DNA from: Selenomonadaceae bacterium | Lineage (GTDB): Bacteria; Bacillota; Negativicutes; Selenomonadales; Selenomonadaceae | Assembly (NCBI GenBank): GCA_029338835.1 | Contig: JAQYBD010000012.1 | Coordinates: forward strand, 1-64,000 | Reading direction: 5' to 3' | DNA length: 64,000 nucleotides | Shown here: positions 1 to 7,302 of the stretch, one piece after another | How positions within the stretch are numbered: position 1 is the stretch's first letter | How the letters are laid out: every line of letters starts with the position of its first letter | Program-made: the position numbers and the translations under genes | The notes under the pieces: model-generated | What the model was told of the DNA's origin: nothing | Database searches by the model: none | What the model saw: only the letters and a program-made list of their open reading frames with translations

Positions 1-1818
1 ATCACGGCAAACTTCCGCGAAGGCCTGTCGGTATCCGATTACTTCATCTCGTCTCATGGCGCCCGCAAAGGTCTGGCCGATACGGCACTGCGTACGGCTG
101 ACTCGGGTTACCTCACGCGTCGTCTCGTCGACGTCGCACAGGATGTCATTGTCCGCGAGGAAGACTGCGACGTCTCGACGCTGAACCTTGTACAGGCTCG
201 CGCACGTCTCGCCGCTTCGACCTTCGATGCGCTTGAGATTCTCAACGACAGCCTCATGGGCCGTCTGCTCGGTGCTGATGTCATTGACCCCGAGACGAAG
301 GAAGTCCTCTTTGCACGCGATACGATCCTCGATGAGGAGAAGCTCACGACCATCGGCGAGAAGAATGTACGCGAGATCATGGTCCGCGGTTCTTCGCTGG
401 CTTCGGAGGCAGCCCTTTCGAATGCAATGGTCACCGAGGTCGTTGCACTTGGCGAGCCGGATGAAGCTGCGCGCCAGAAGATCAAGGATTCCATGATCCG
501 TGAGACCTGCGGCAAGGAAGTCACGCACGATGTTGTCGATGAAGAAGACAATGTCATCCTTGAGGCCGGCAAGAAGATCACGACGGAAGATTTCGAGCGG
601 ATCCTTGCCAGCACGGCCAAGGAACTCCACGTCCGCGACAACAATGTCCGCGGCATTGAAGTTGAGGCCATCAAGGAGGGCGACGGCATCATCGAGTCGC
701 TGGCGGAACGCATTGTCGGCCGTGTCCTTGCGGAAGACATCATCGATCCGGAAACGGGTGAGAAGATTGCTTCCATCAACGACAGCGTGGACGAAGACCT
801 TGCAAAACGCATCGAGAAAGTACGCGATCATGTATCCATCCGCAGCGTTCTGACCTGCAAATCCCAGTTTGGCGTCTGCATCAAGTGCTATGGCCGCGAT
901 CTTGCCAACCAGGCAGAGGTCGAGATCGGCGAGGCTGTCGGTATCATCGCTGCACAGTCCATCGGCGAGCCGGGCACGCAGCTCACCATGCGTACCTTCC
1001 ACTCCGGCGGTGTCGCAGGTGACGATATCACCCAGGGTCTTCCGCGTGTCGAGGAACTTTTCGAGGCCCGCAAGCCGAAACATCATGCCATCATCGCTGA
1101 GATCGAAGGCGTGGCTGAGGTTGAGGACTCCGGCAAGGGCATGCGCAAGGTCACGATCCGTCCTTCCGAGGGCGAAGCGCGCGAATACGCAATCCCGTAT
1201 GGCGCCCGCATGCACGTCAAGCAGGGCATGCATCTGAAGCCGGGTGACAAGCTCACCGAGGGGTCGGTCAACCCGCATGACATCCTGCGCGTCTGTGGCC
1301 TCCAGGCTACACAGCGTTACCTGGTGTACGAAGTGCAGAAGGTATACAAGTCCCAGGGTGTTGAGATCAACGATAAGCATATCGAAGTCATGGTCCGCCA
1401 GATGCTCCACAAGGTCAAGATCGAGGAATCCGGCAGCACGGATTTCCTGCCTGGCGAATACATCGATATCAACTCCTTCGAATCGGCCAACACGAAGGCC
1501 ATCGAGGAAGGCGGCGAGCCGGCTGTGGCGAAACCAATCCTGCTCGGTATCACGAAGGCTTCGCTGGCTACGGACTCCTTCCTGTCAGCAGCTTCCTTCC
1601 AGGAGACGACGCGTGTCCTGACGGATGCCGCCATCAAGGGCAAGGTCGATCCTCTTATCGGCCTCAAGGAGAACGTCATCATCGGCAAGCTCATCCCGGC
1701 TGGTACGGGCATGAGCCGTTATCGCAACCTCAAGGTTGTCGAGACGCATCCGAAACCGGCTCCGGAAGTCCCGGCCGAAGAAACGCCGGAAGAATCTTCC
1801 GAGCAGACGGGAGCTTGA
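1..1818 (+). CDS. rpoC: DNA-directed RNA polymerase subunit beta' (C-terminal part, 5' end outside window)
   Basis: Catalytic-core subunit of RNA polymerase. The frame is open from base 1, so the gene starts upstream of the window; about 605 codons are visible. The first residues ([23 protein letters not shown]) are the conserved bridge-helix/trigger-loop segment. The second zinc site of bacterial beta' is complete: a cysteine in 'REEDCDV' followed by the C-x6-C-x2-C group in '[13 protein letters not shown]'. The downstream '[18 protein letters not shown]' block is also typical. The tail is acidic and Glu/Pro-rich ([16 protein letters not shown]). A strong terminator follows, so this is the last gene of the rpoB-rpoC unit. 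Identity is not in doubt. Confidence 0.98.
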   Translation: MTANFREGLSVSDYFISSHGARKGLADTALRTADSGYLTRRLVDVAQDVIVREEDCDVSTLNLVQARARLAASTFDALEILNDSLMGRLLGADVIDPETKEVLFARDTILDEEKLTTIGEKNVREIMVRGSSLASEAALSNAMVTEVVALGEPDEAARQKIKDSMIRETCGKEVTHDVVDEEDNVILEAGKKITTEDFERILASTAKELHVRDNNVRGIEVEAIKEGDGIIESLAERIVGRVLAEDIIDPETGEKIASINDSVDEDLAKRIEKVRDHVSIRSVLTCKSQFGVCIKCYGRDLANQAEVEIGEAVGIIAAQSIGEPGTQLTMRTFHSGGVAGDDITQGLPRVEELFEARKPKHHAIIAEIEGVAEVEDSGKGMRKVTIRPSEGEAREYAIPYGARMHVKQGMHLKPGDKLTEGSVNPHDILRVCGLQATQRYLVYEVQKVYKSQGVEINDKHIEVMVRQMLHKVKIEESGSTDFLPGEYIDINSFESANTKAIEEGGEPAVAKPILLGITKASLATDSFLSAASFQETTRVLTDAAIKGKVDPLIGLKENVIIGKLIPAGTGMSRYRNLKVVETHPKPAPEVPAEETPEESSEQTGA

Positions 1819-1853
1819 CGGCATTCGTTGGATGTGCTTGAACACATAAAAAG

Positions 1854-1885
1854 AAAACCTTCCCCGCTTCGGGGAGGGTTTTTCC
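1854..1885 (+). terminator. Rho-independent terminator after rpoC
   Basis: An inverted repeat (CCTTCCCC / GGGGAGGG around a CTTC loop) is followed directly by a run of five T. It lies 36 bases past the rpoC stop and ends the RNA polymerase operon. Confidence 0.9.
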
Positions 1886-1949
1886 ATTATCATTACCATT
1901 ACGAAAAAATAATCAAGTAGCTGTTACTTGTTTTCAGGAGGTAAGGCAA

Positions 1950-2801
1950 ATGTCAGAAACATGCAATCATGATTGCGGCTCCTGCGGGACGACCTGCGGG
2001 CAGGATACGCGCAAGAAGGACTTCCATGAAGAACCGAATGAACTGAGTTCCATCCGCCACGTCATCGCAGTCGTCAGTGGCAAGGGCGGTGTCGGCAAAT
2101 CGCTCGTGACGGGCCTCATGGCAGTGGCCATGAGCCGCAAGGGCATGCACACGGGCATCCTCGATGCGGATATCACGGGGCCATCCATCCCGAAGATGTT
2201 CGGCGTGAAGGGCGAGGTGCGTGGCAGCCAGGCAGGAGCCTATCCGGTGACGACAGCCGGCGGCATCGACATCGTCAGCATGAACCTGCTGCTGGAGAAT
2301 TCGACGGATCCTGTCGTCTGGCGCGGTCCAATCATCAGCGGCGTCGTCAAGCAGTTCTGGCATGATTTCATCTGGGAAGATGTCGATTACATGTTTGTCG
2401 ATATGCCGCCGGGAACCGGCGATGTGCCGCTCACCGTCATGCAGTCCATCAAGCTCGATGGCATCATCATCGTCACGAGCCCGCAGGAACTCGTCTCCAT
2501 GATCGTCGAGAAGGCCGTCAAGATGGCCGAGGGCATGAAGGTTCCCATCCTGGGCCTCGTTGAGAACATGAGCTATTTCGAATGCCCGGACTGCGGCAAA
2601 CGCCATGAGATTTTCGGACACAGCCATATTGAAGAGATTGCGCAGGCATATCACCTGGATGTCTTGGCCCGGATCCCCATTGAGCCGCAGCTCGCGGCAG
2701 AATGCGATGCCGGCCAGATCGAGACGATTGCCGATACGCATATGCAGGGTGCCGTTCAGAAACTCCTGGCGGCCGACAATCCGGAGAATGTGGAGGCGTG
2801 A
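1950..2801 (+). CDS. Mrp/ApbC/NBP35-family iron-sulfur cluster carrier ATPase
   Basis: Cytosolic P-loop ATPase thought to carry and transfer Fe-S clusters to apoproteins. At 283 residues it is the usual family length. The deviant Walker A motif GKGGVGKS is at residues 44-51. An N-terminal Cys cluster (C5, C9, C12, C16) resembles the ferredoxin-like motif of NBP35 proteins. A C-terminal CPDC pair is the family's cluster-binding site at the dimer interface. 'MPPGTGD' is the Walker B-like segment. An AGGAGGT ribosome-binding site sits 7 bases before the ATG. It stands alone between the rpoC terminator and a convergent AraC gene whose 3' end overlaps it by 46 bases. Whether it acts mainly in assembly or repair of Fe-S enzymes cannot be told from sequence. 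Confidence 0.93.
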   Translation: MSETCNHDCGSCGTTCGQDTRKKDFHEEPNELSSIRHVIAVVSGKGGVGKSLVTGLMAVAMSRKGMHTGILDADITGPSIPKMFGVKGEVRGSQAGAYPVTTAGGIDIVSMNLLLENSTDPVVWRGPIISGVVKQFWHDFIWEDVDYMFVDMPPGTGDVPLTVMQSIKLDGIIIVTSPQELVSMIVEKAVKMAEGMKVPILGLVENMSYFECPDCGKRHEIFGHSHIEEIAQAYHLDVLARIPIEPQLAAECDAGQIETIADTHMQGAVQKLLAADNPENVEA

Positions 2802-3652
2802 GTCTTGCGCCATTCCTTCGGGCTGCAGTGGAAATGCGCGTGAAAGGCTCGGGAAAAGGTTGAATAGTCATGGAAGCCGGTTTCCGTGCTGATGCGCGTG
2901 ACGGGCATATCGGTGCGCAGCAGGTCGCGTGCCAGGATCAGCCGTTTGTTCTGGATGTATTGATGCAGGCTGTAGCCGGTGGCTTCCTTGAATTTGCGCA
3001 TGAGATGGTAGCGGCTCAGGAAGACCTCTGCAGCCAGGCGTTCAATCGAGAGATCTTCTTTCAGATGACTGCTGATATAGCGGAGTACCTGCTGGATCTT
3101 GGGGTCGTACGCGATGCTTTCCTGTGCCTGCAGTTCATGGTCTTCCAGGCTGCGGTGAAGAAGGATCAAGAATTCCATAAAGACGATTTCTGTATACAGC
3201 CCATTGGCAAAGCCTTGCCCGTGGGCTGTTTTTTCAACTTTATCCATGTGGAAGAGCAGGTCATGGCTCTGTCCGGGCAGCTGATGCATGACACTGCCTG
3301 TGTGTTGCGCCAGTTCGAAGCAGGCGGAGAGATCGGCGCCATGGGCCTGAGCTGACCAGCGTGCCAAGAAGTCAGGTGCCACATAGATCACGATGCGTTC
3401 GTATGGCGTATTGCTGTTTCGGAAGACCGGCCGGTGGACTTCGCCGGCTGAGACGAAAACGATATCGCGTGCCTGCAGGGCATACGTCTTGCCTTCGATG
3501 ATATAATCGACCTCGCCGCCGAGGAACATGATGATTTTGTGGAATTCATGGTAATGGAAAGGGATCGGGTGCAGGTTCCGATCCTTGAGGCGGAACACGC
3601 GGAACGCGCCGCTCAGATATCCTTTTTTTGGGTAAGTTGGCATCGGTGCCAT
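2756..3652 (-). CDS. AraC-family transcriptional regulator with N-terminal cupin domain
   Basis: Probable DNA-binding regulator of 298 residues. The N-terminal half is a cupin-type effector domain: His-rich 'PFHYHEFHK' near residue 35, then 'DIVFVSAGEVHRP'. The C-terminal 100 residues hold the two helix-turn-helix motifs of the AraC/XylS family, with the typical 'RISTETGFHDYSTFSRAF' second helix pair. A purine-rich AGGGGGG lies 8 bases before the chosen ATG. It is divergent from the small DapF-like gene and convergent with the Mrp gene, overlapping the end of the latter. No sugar genes adjoin it, so its ligand and targets are unknown; the divergent neighbour is one possible target. Confidence 0.9.
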   Translation of the reverse strand: MAPMPTYPKKGYLSGAFRVFRLKDRNLHPIPFHYHEFHKIIMFLGGEVDYIIEGKTYALQARDIVFVSAGEVHRPVFRNSNTPYERIVIYVAPDFLARWSAQAHGADLSACFELAQHTGSVMHQLPGQSHDLLFHMDKVEKTAHGQGFANGLYTEIVFMEFLILLHRSLEDHELQAQESIAYDPKIQQVLRYISSHLKEDLSIERLAAEVFLSRYHLMRKFKEATGYSLHQYIQNKRLILARDLLRTDMPVTRISTETGFHDYSTFSRAFHAHFHCSPKEWRKTHASTFSGLSAARSF

Positions 3653-3761
3653 GGCGACATCCCCCCTAGCTTCTTTATCTGATTCTATTTCCTATTGTTA
3701 TCATAGAGCATTTTTTGCAATATAGAAAGCATATTTTGTGATTTTATTGCGAAATACATCC

Positions 3762-3770
3762 TGTTATAAT
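3762..3770 (+). promoter_or_regulatory. Extended -10 promoter for the DapF-like gene
   Basis: The sequence TGTTATAAT fits an extended -10 element (TGnTATAAT) about 40 bases before the proposed start at 3810. No good -35 hexamer is visible, which is usual for extended -10 promoters. Confidence 0.5.
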
Positions 3771-3809
3771 AAAGCCATCGCAAGGAAAAAAGAAAGGTTG
3801 GTGGCCCTC

Positions 3810-4136
3810 ATGATGGTCGTTCGTGTTTATAAAGCAGATAACAAAGAATACATGGTGATGGATGGCACGCAGGGGTTCTTGCCGGAAGCAGCTGCTGTCC
3901 GCCTGCTGATGCATCGTCGTCATGGTGTGGGTGCCGACCGTCTGCTGGTCTTTACGGGCAGTGAAGAAGTCCCGTCCTTCGTGGCGTTTACGCCGGAAGG
4001 CGAGCAGCAGGAACTCACGTCGGCCGATTACGCTGTGCTGAGCCGCAGTAGGGAAGATTATGAGATCCATTTGACGGATCACTTCCTCGGCCGCCTGCGT
4101 GCAGCGGCAGCTTCGCGCGCAGTCTGTGCTGGTTGA
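3810..4136 (+). CDS. Short DapF-like protein (N-terminal lobe of diaminopimelate epimerase fold, catalytic Cys absent)
   Basis: Predicted 108-residue protein. Residues about 30-45 (MHRRHGVGADRLLV) match the 'DRHxGVGxDxLL' block of diaminopimelate epimerase, and the preceding segment (KADNKEYMVMDG) matches its 'GNDFMVVD' strand. Real DapF is about 275 residues with two lobes and one active-site Cys in each. Here only one lobe is present, and where the first catalytic Cys (QCGNG) should fall the protein reads 'QELTSADYA'. It is therefore unlikely to be an epimerase. The start is either of two adjacent ATGs (3810 or 3813), with GGTGG 5 bases upstream. It ends in an Ala/Arg-rich tail and is followed by a terminator, so it is monocistronic. 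The function is unknown; the homology is inferred by eye. Confidence 0.65.
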   Translation: MMVVRVYKADNKEYMVMDGTQGFLPEAAAVRLLMHRRHGVGADRLLVFTGSEEVPSFVAFTPEGEQQELTSADYAVLSRSREDYEIHLTDHFLGRLRAAAASRAVCAG

Positions 4137-4233
4137 TGCATTGCTGTCAAAACGACCTGAATGCGTGGCTGCAGGTTTCGCCTCAGTCGCATAACATACA
4201 GAGAGAAGCGTTTCAGGGATAAAAGGCGAACGA

Positions 4234-4266
4234 GCCTGCGCCGGTTTTGCCGGTGCAGGCTTTTTT
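4234..4266 (+). terminator. Rho-independent terminator after the DapF-like gene
   Basis: The stem GCCTGC-CCGG / CCGG-GCAGGC closes a short loop and is followed by six T. It separates the small gene from htpG. Confidence 0.9.
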
Positions 4267-4277
4267 CGACTTTATCT

Positions 4278-4306
4278 TTGACTTTTTGTTGTTTATGGTG
4301 TATAGT
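4278..4306 (+). promoter_or_regulatory. htpG promoter (sigma-A type)
   Basis: TTGACT at 4278-4283 and TATAGT at 4301-4306 are separated by 17 bases. Transcription should start near 4313, just before the CIRCE operator, so repressor binding would block initiation or early elongation. Confidence 0.85.
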
Positions 4307-4318
4307 ATTAGCTGTACG

Positions 4319-4345
4319 TTAGCACTCGTATGGTATGAGTGCTAA
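4319..4345 (+). promoter_or_regulatory. CIRCE operator (HrcA binding site)
   Basis: A perfect CIRCE element: TTAGCACTC, nine spacer bases, GAGTGCTAA. It lies between the promoter and the htpG start. CIRCE is bound by HrcA, which normally controls groESL and dnaK operons; its position here implies HrcA control of htpG. Confidence 0.96.
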
Positions 4346-4390
4346 TAATGACTTCGTCAAAAAAATTTTACATAAGAGAGGCAGATTTAC

Positions 4391-6349
4391 ATGGGAAAAG
4401 AAAAATATGAGTTTAAAGCGGAGACCAAGCAGCTGCTGGATCTCATGATTCATTCCATTTACACGAACCATGAGATTTTCCTGCGCGAGCTGATCTCGAA
4501 TGCTTCCGATGCCATTGACAAGGCTCACTTTGAGAGCCTGACGGATCGCAGTCTGCTTGAGGGCAATGAGAATTTTGAGATTTTCCTGACGCCGGATGCA
4601 GAGCAGCATACGCTGACGCTTGCCGATAACGGCATCGGCATGAACCGTGAGGAACTCATCGAGAACATCGGCACGATTGCGAAATCCGGCACGAAGGCTT
4701 TTCTTGAGCAGCTCAAGAAAGCGAAAGAGGAGAACCAGGATCTTACCGATAAGGAAATGATCGGCCAGTTCGGTGTCGGTTTCTACTCGGCCTTCATGGT
4801 GGCCGACCAGGTGACTATCATTTCCCGCAAGGCCGGCGATGCGCAGGCCTGGAAGTGGGAGTCTGCAGCCGATGGGTCGTACACCATCGAGGAAGCCGAG
4901 CGTGCAGAGCGCGGTACGAGCATCACGCTGCATCTCAAGAAAGAATTCTGCGGCAAGGAAGCGGAGCAGGACTTCACGGATCCGTATGAGCTTGAACGCC
5001 TGGTGAAGAAGTACAGCGATTACGTCCGTTACCCGATCAAGATGGACTTCACGTTTGAAGAAACGCCGAAGGACAAGGATGGCAAGGAAATCGAAGGTGC
5101 AGAGAAGATCAAGAAGGTCGAGACACGCACGCTCAATTCCATGCAGCCGCTCTGGACAAAGAACAAGTCCGATATCAAGCAAGAAGAATACAACGAATTC
5201 TTCAAGCATCAGTTCCACGAGTGGGAAGACCCGATGGAAGTCTTCCACACGAAGGCTGAAGGCACGGTGGAGTATACGGCACTCCTGGCTATCCCGGCAC
5301 ATGCACCGTACAACCTCTATCAGACGGATTACGAGCCGGGCGTGCAGCTCTACAGCCGCCATGTCTTCATCATGGACAAGTGCAAGGATCTGCTGCCGGA
5401 TTACTTGCGCTTCATGAAAGGCCTCGTCGATTCGCCGGATCTTTCGCTCAACATCTCGCGTGAACTCCTGCAGCAGAGCCGCGAACTCAAGACGATTGGG
5501 CGTGCGCTTGAGAAAAACATCCTGAAGGCACTGGCGCGCAAGCTCAAGAATGACCGTGAAGCCTATGAGAAATTCTGGAACGAATACGGCAAGTCCCTGA
5601 AGATCGGCATCTACAACAGCATCTACAGCGGTTCGTCGGATACGGTCGATAAACTCAAGGATCTCATCCTGTTCCTGAGTTCCAAGGAAAGCAAGCTCGT
5701 TTCTCTCAAGGAATATGTGGAGCGCATGCCGGAGAGCCAGAAGAAGATCTACTATGCGACGGCCAAGGACAAGGAGACGATCGAGCATCTGCCACAGATG
5801 GAGACGCTGCGCGACAAGGGGATCGAAGTCCTGTATCTCTTGGATCCGGTCGATGAGTTCTGCCTGGAAACCATCCACGAATACGAAGGCAAACCGTTCC
5901 ATTCGATCAGCCGCGGCGACCTCGACCTCGACGATGCCGAGAGCCAGGAAGTCAAGAAGGAGACGGAGGAGATCCAGAAGGATAACGGCGATCTCATGAA
6001 GGACATCAAGGACGTCCTGGGCGATAAAGTCGCGGATGTCAAGGTCTCGGCACGTTTGAAATCGAGTGCCGTCTGCCTTGTTGCCGATGAAGCCGGCCCG
6101 TCGCTGGCTATGGAGCAGACTTTTGCTGATATGAAGAATCCGCTCTTCAAGGCAAAGCGCATCCTCGAGATCAATCCGCATCATGAACTATTCCAGCGCT
6201 TGCAGCAGCTTCATGCAGCCGGCAAGGACAGCCAGGACTTCAAGGATTACTGCGACCTGCTCTACACGCAGGCTCTGCTCATCGAAGGCATCCTGCCGGA
6301 GAATCCGGTCGATTTCGCGAATAAAGTCGCTAAGCTCATGGCAAAATAA
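4391..6349 (+). CDS. htpG: Molecular chaperone HtpG (Hsp90)
   Basis: Cytosolic ATP-dependent Hsp90 chaperone of 652 residues, slightly longer than the typical 610-640. The N-terminal GHKL ATPase domain shows 'ELISNASDAIDK', 'DNGIGM' and 'GQFGVGFYSAF'. The middle domain has the conserved 'LNISRELLQQ' segment, and a C-terminal dimerisation domain follows. GAGAGG lies upstream of the ATG. It is a single-gene unit bounded by a CIRCE-controlled promoter and a downstream terminator. Heat-shock control by HrcA is inferred from the operator. Confidence 0.97.
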   Translation: MGKEKYEFKAETKQLLDLMIHSIYTNHEIFLRELISNASDAIDKAHFESLTDRSLLEGNENFEIFLTPDAEQHTLTLADNGIGMNREELIENIGTIAKSGTKAFLEQLKKAKEENQDLTDKEMIGQFGVGFYSAFMVADQVTIISRKAGDAQAWKWESAADGSYTIEEAERAERGTSITLHLKKEFCGKEAEQDFTDPYELERLVKKYSDYVRYPIKMDFTFEETPKDKDGKEIEGAEKIKKVETRTLNSMQPLWTKNKSDIKQEEYNEFFKHQFHEWEDPMEVFHTKAEGTVEYTALLAIPAHAPYNLYQTDYEPGVQLYSRHVFIMDKCKDLLPDYLRFMKGLVDSPDLSLNISRELLQQSRELKTIGRALEKNILKALARKLKNDREAYEKFWNEYGKSLKIGIYNSIYSGSSDTVDKLKDLILFLSSKESKLVSLKEYVERMPESQKKIYYATAKDKETIEHLPQMETLRDKGIEVLYLLDPVDEFCLETIHEYEGKPFHSISRGDLDLDDAESQEVKKETEEIQKDNGDLMKDIKDVLGDKVADVKVSARLKSSAVCLVADEAGPSLAMEQTFADMKNPLFKAKRILEINPHHELFQRLQQLHAAGKDSQDFKDYCDLLYTQALLIEGILPENPVDFANKVAKLMAK

Positions 6350-6387
6350 GCAGCTATCTGGCATATTTGCATCGCGTTTCTCAGTAA

Positions 6388-6432
6388 GGGAACACAGGGG
6401 AATACGTTTACCCCTGTAAGTTCCCTTTTTTT
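6388..6432 (+). terminator. Rho-independent terminator after htpG
   Basis: GGGAAC and CAGGGG pair with CCCCTG and GTTCCC around a short loop, followed by seven T. Confidence 0.92.
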
Positions 6433-6488
6433 ATTGTTGCATAAATGTGCGTACAATTAAGAAAACAAATAAAAAATAAAAAATCATC

Positions 6489-6517
6489 TTGCTTTTTATT
6501 ATTCGTTAGCGTATAAT
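6489..6517 (+). promoter_or_regulatory. Promoter of the galactoside operon
   Basis: TTGCTT at 6489-6494 and TATAAT at 6512-6517 are separated by 17 bases. The start of transcription would fall near 6524, right at the first operator-like palindrome. Confidence 0.8.
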
Positions 6518-6526
6518 ACAGTTGTA

Positions 6527-6546
6527 AGCAAAAGAAAACGTTTGCT
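6527..6546 (+). promoter_or_regulatory. LacI-family-type operator overlapping the transcription start
   Basis: Inverted repeat AGCAAA-N8-TTTGCT with a central GAAAACGTTT core. A palindrome with a central CG placed at +1 is typical for repression by a LacI/GalR-family protein. The repressor gene is not in the window. Confidence 0.6.
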
Positions 6547-6635
6547 ACAAGGAAAGAAAAGACAATCGGTGCTGTTCTGCTGAAATGGTCTTGCAGGAAA
6601 AAAGGGGGATTTGCCGTTTGTTTTTTTGCATTATG

Positions 6636-6649
6636 TGAAAACGTTTACA
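6636..6649 (+). promoter_or_regulatory. cre-like site (CcpA/LacI-type operator) in the leader
   Basis: TGAAAACGTTTACA fits the catabolite-responsive element consensus TGWAANCGNTNWCA at every position. It lies about 112 bases downstream of the predicted transcription start. Binding there would act as a roadblock or form a loop with the upstream operator, which shares the GAAAACGTTT core. Confidence 0.65.
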
Positions 6650-6667
6650 TTTAAGGGGGAAAATATT

Positions 6668-7273
6668 ATGAAAGAGAACCTTGTGATCACGATCGGTCGT
6701 CAATATGGCGCGGGCGGACGTGAACTGGCAGGGATCCTGGCTGAGAAGCTGGGGATCAAGCTCTACGACCGCCAACTGGTGCATCTGGCTGCAGCCAAGC
6801 TCGGCATCCACGACCTCAGCGAAGAGGAACTGCTCGAGCTGGAGAATACCGTCAAACCGCTTTCTCTGAGCTTCATCCCGTTCCATTCCTTCGGTACGCG
6901 TATGGGTGAGTCCAGTCAGGGCATGTTCATGAGTGAGTCGGCCGTCATCCGCAAGATTGCTCAGGATGGATCCTGCATCTTCCTCGGCCGCTGTGCTGAT
7001 TATGCTCTGCGCAACAGCGATAATCATTTCGACATCTTTGTCTGTGCTGATGACGAATATCGCGAGCAGCGCGGCCAGACAGTATACGAAGGCAAGAGCC
7101 TCAAGGAACTCAACCGCGAGAATGAGAAACGCGCTCGTTACTACAATTATTATACGGGCCGCACGTGGGGCGATGGTGCCAATTATGATCTCGTCGTCAA
7201 TACGAGCAAGGGTGCTTCGCTTGAAACGATTGCCGATGCCATCATTGCGTACATCGATAAGATTAAAGGCTGA
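6668..7273 (+). CDS. Cytidylate kinase-like family protein
   Basis: Cytosolic P-loop kinase-like protein of 201 residues. The N-terminus (ITIGRQYGAGGRELAGIL) is the modified nucleotide-binding loop of the Cytidylate_kin2 family, followed by 'GIKLYDRQLVHLAAAKLGI'. 'DGSCIFLGRCADYALR' and 'RARYYNYYTGRTWGDGANYDLVVNTS' are also characteristic of this family. Canonical Cmk proteins are about 220 residues and differ at the NMP-binding segment, so the substrate here is not established. AAGGGGG lies 9 bases before the ATG. It is the first gene of the galactoside operon, 29 bases before the transporter, and would share its operators. Why a kinase-like gene leads a sugar operon is unclear. Confidence 0.85.
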   Translation: MKENLVITIGRQYGAGGRELAGILAEKLGIKLYDRQLVHLAAAKLGIHDLSEEELLELENTVKPLSLSFIPFHSFGTRMGESSQGMFMSESAVIRKIAQDGSCIFLGRCADYALRNSDNHFDIFVCADDEYREQRGQTVYEGKSLKELNRENEKRARYYNYYTGRTWGDGANYDLVVNTSKGASLETIADAIIAYIDKIKG

Positions 7274-7302
7274 GGGCTTGATTTTTTAGGGAGGCATTCA
7301 TA

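Larger units (their letters stand above)
6350..6667. other. Intergenic regulatory region between htpG and the galactoside operon
   Basis: These 318 bases hold no supported gene. They contain the htpG terminator, a well-formed promoter, two LacI/CcpA-type operator-like palindromes and a leader of about 140 bases with an AT-rich, T-rich stretch before the ribosome-binding site of the first operon gene. Confidence 0.8.

Noticed and set aside
4319-6184. A minus-strand frame of about 620 codons opposite htpG
   Set aside because: Same shadow effect; the + strand htpG has every expected motif, promoter and operator.
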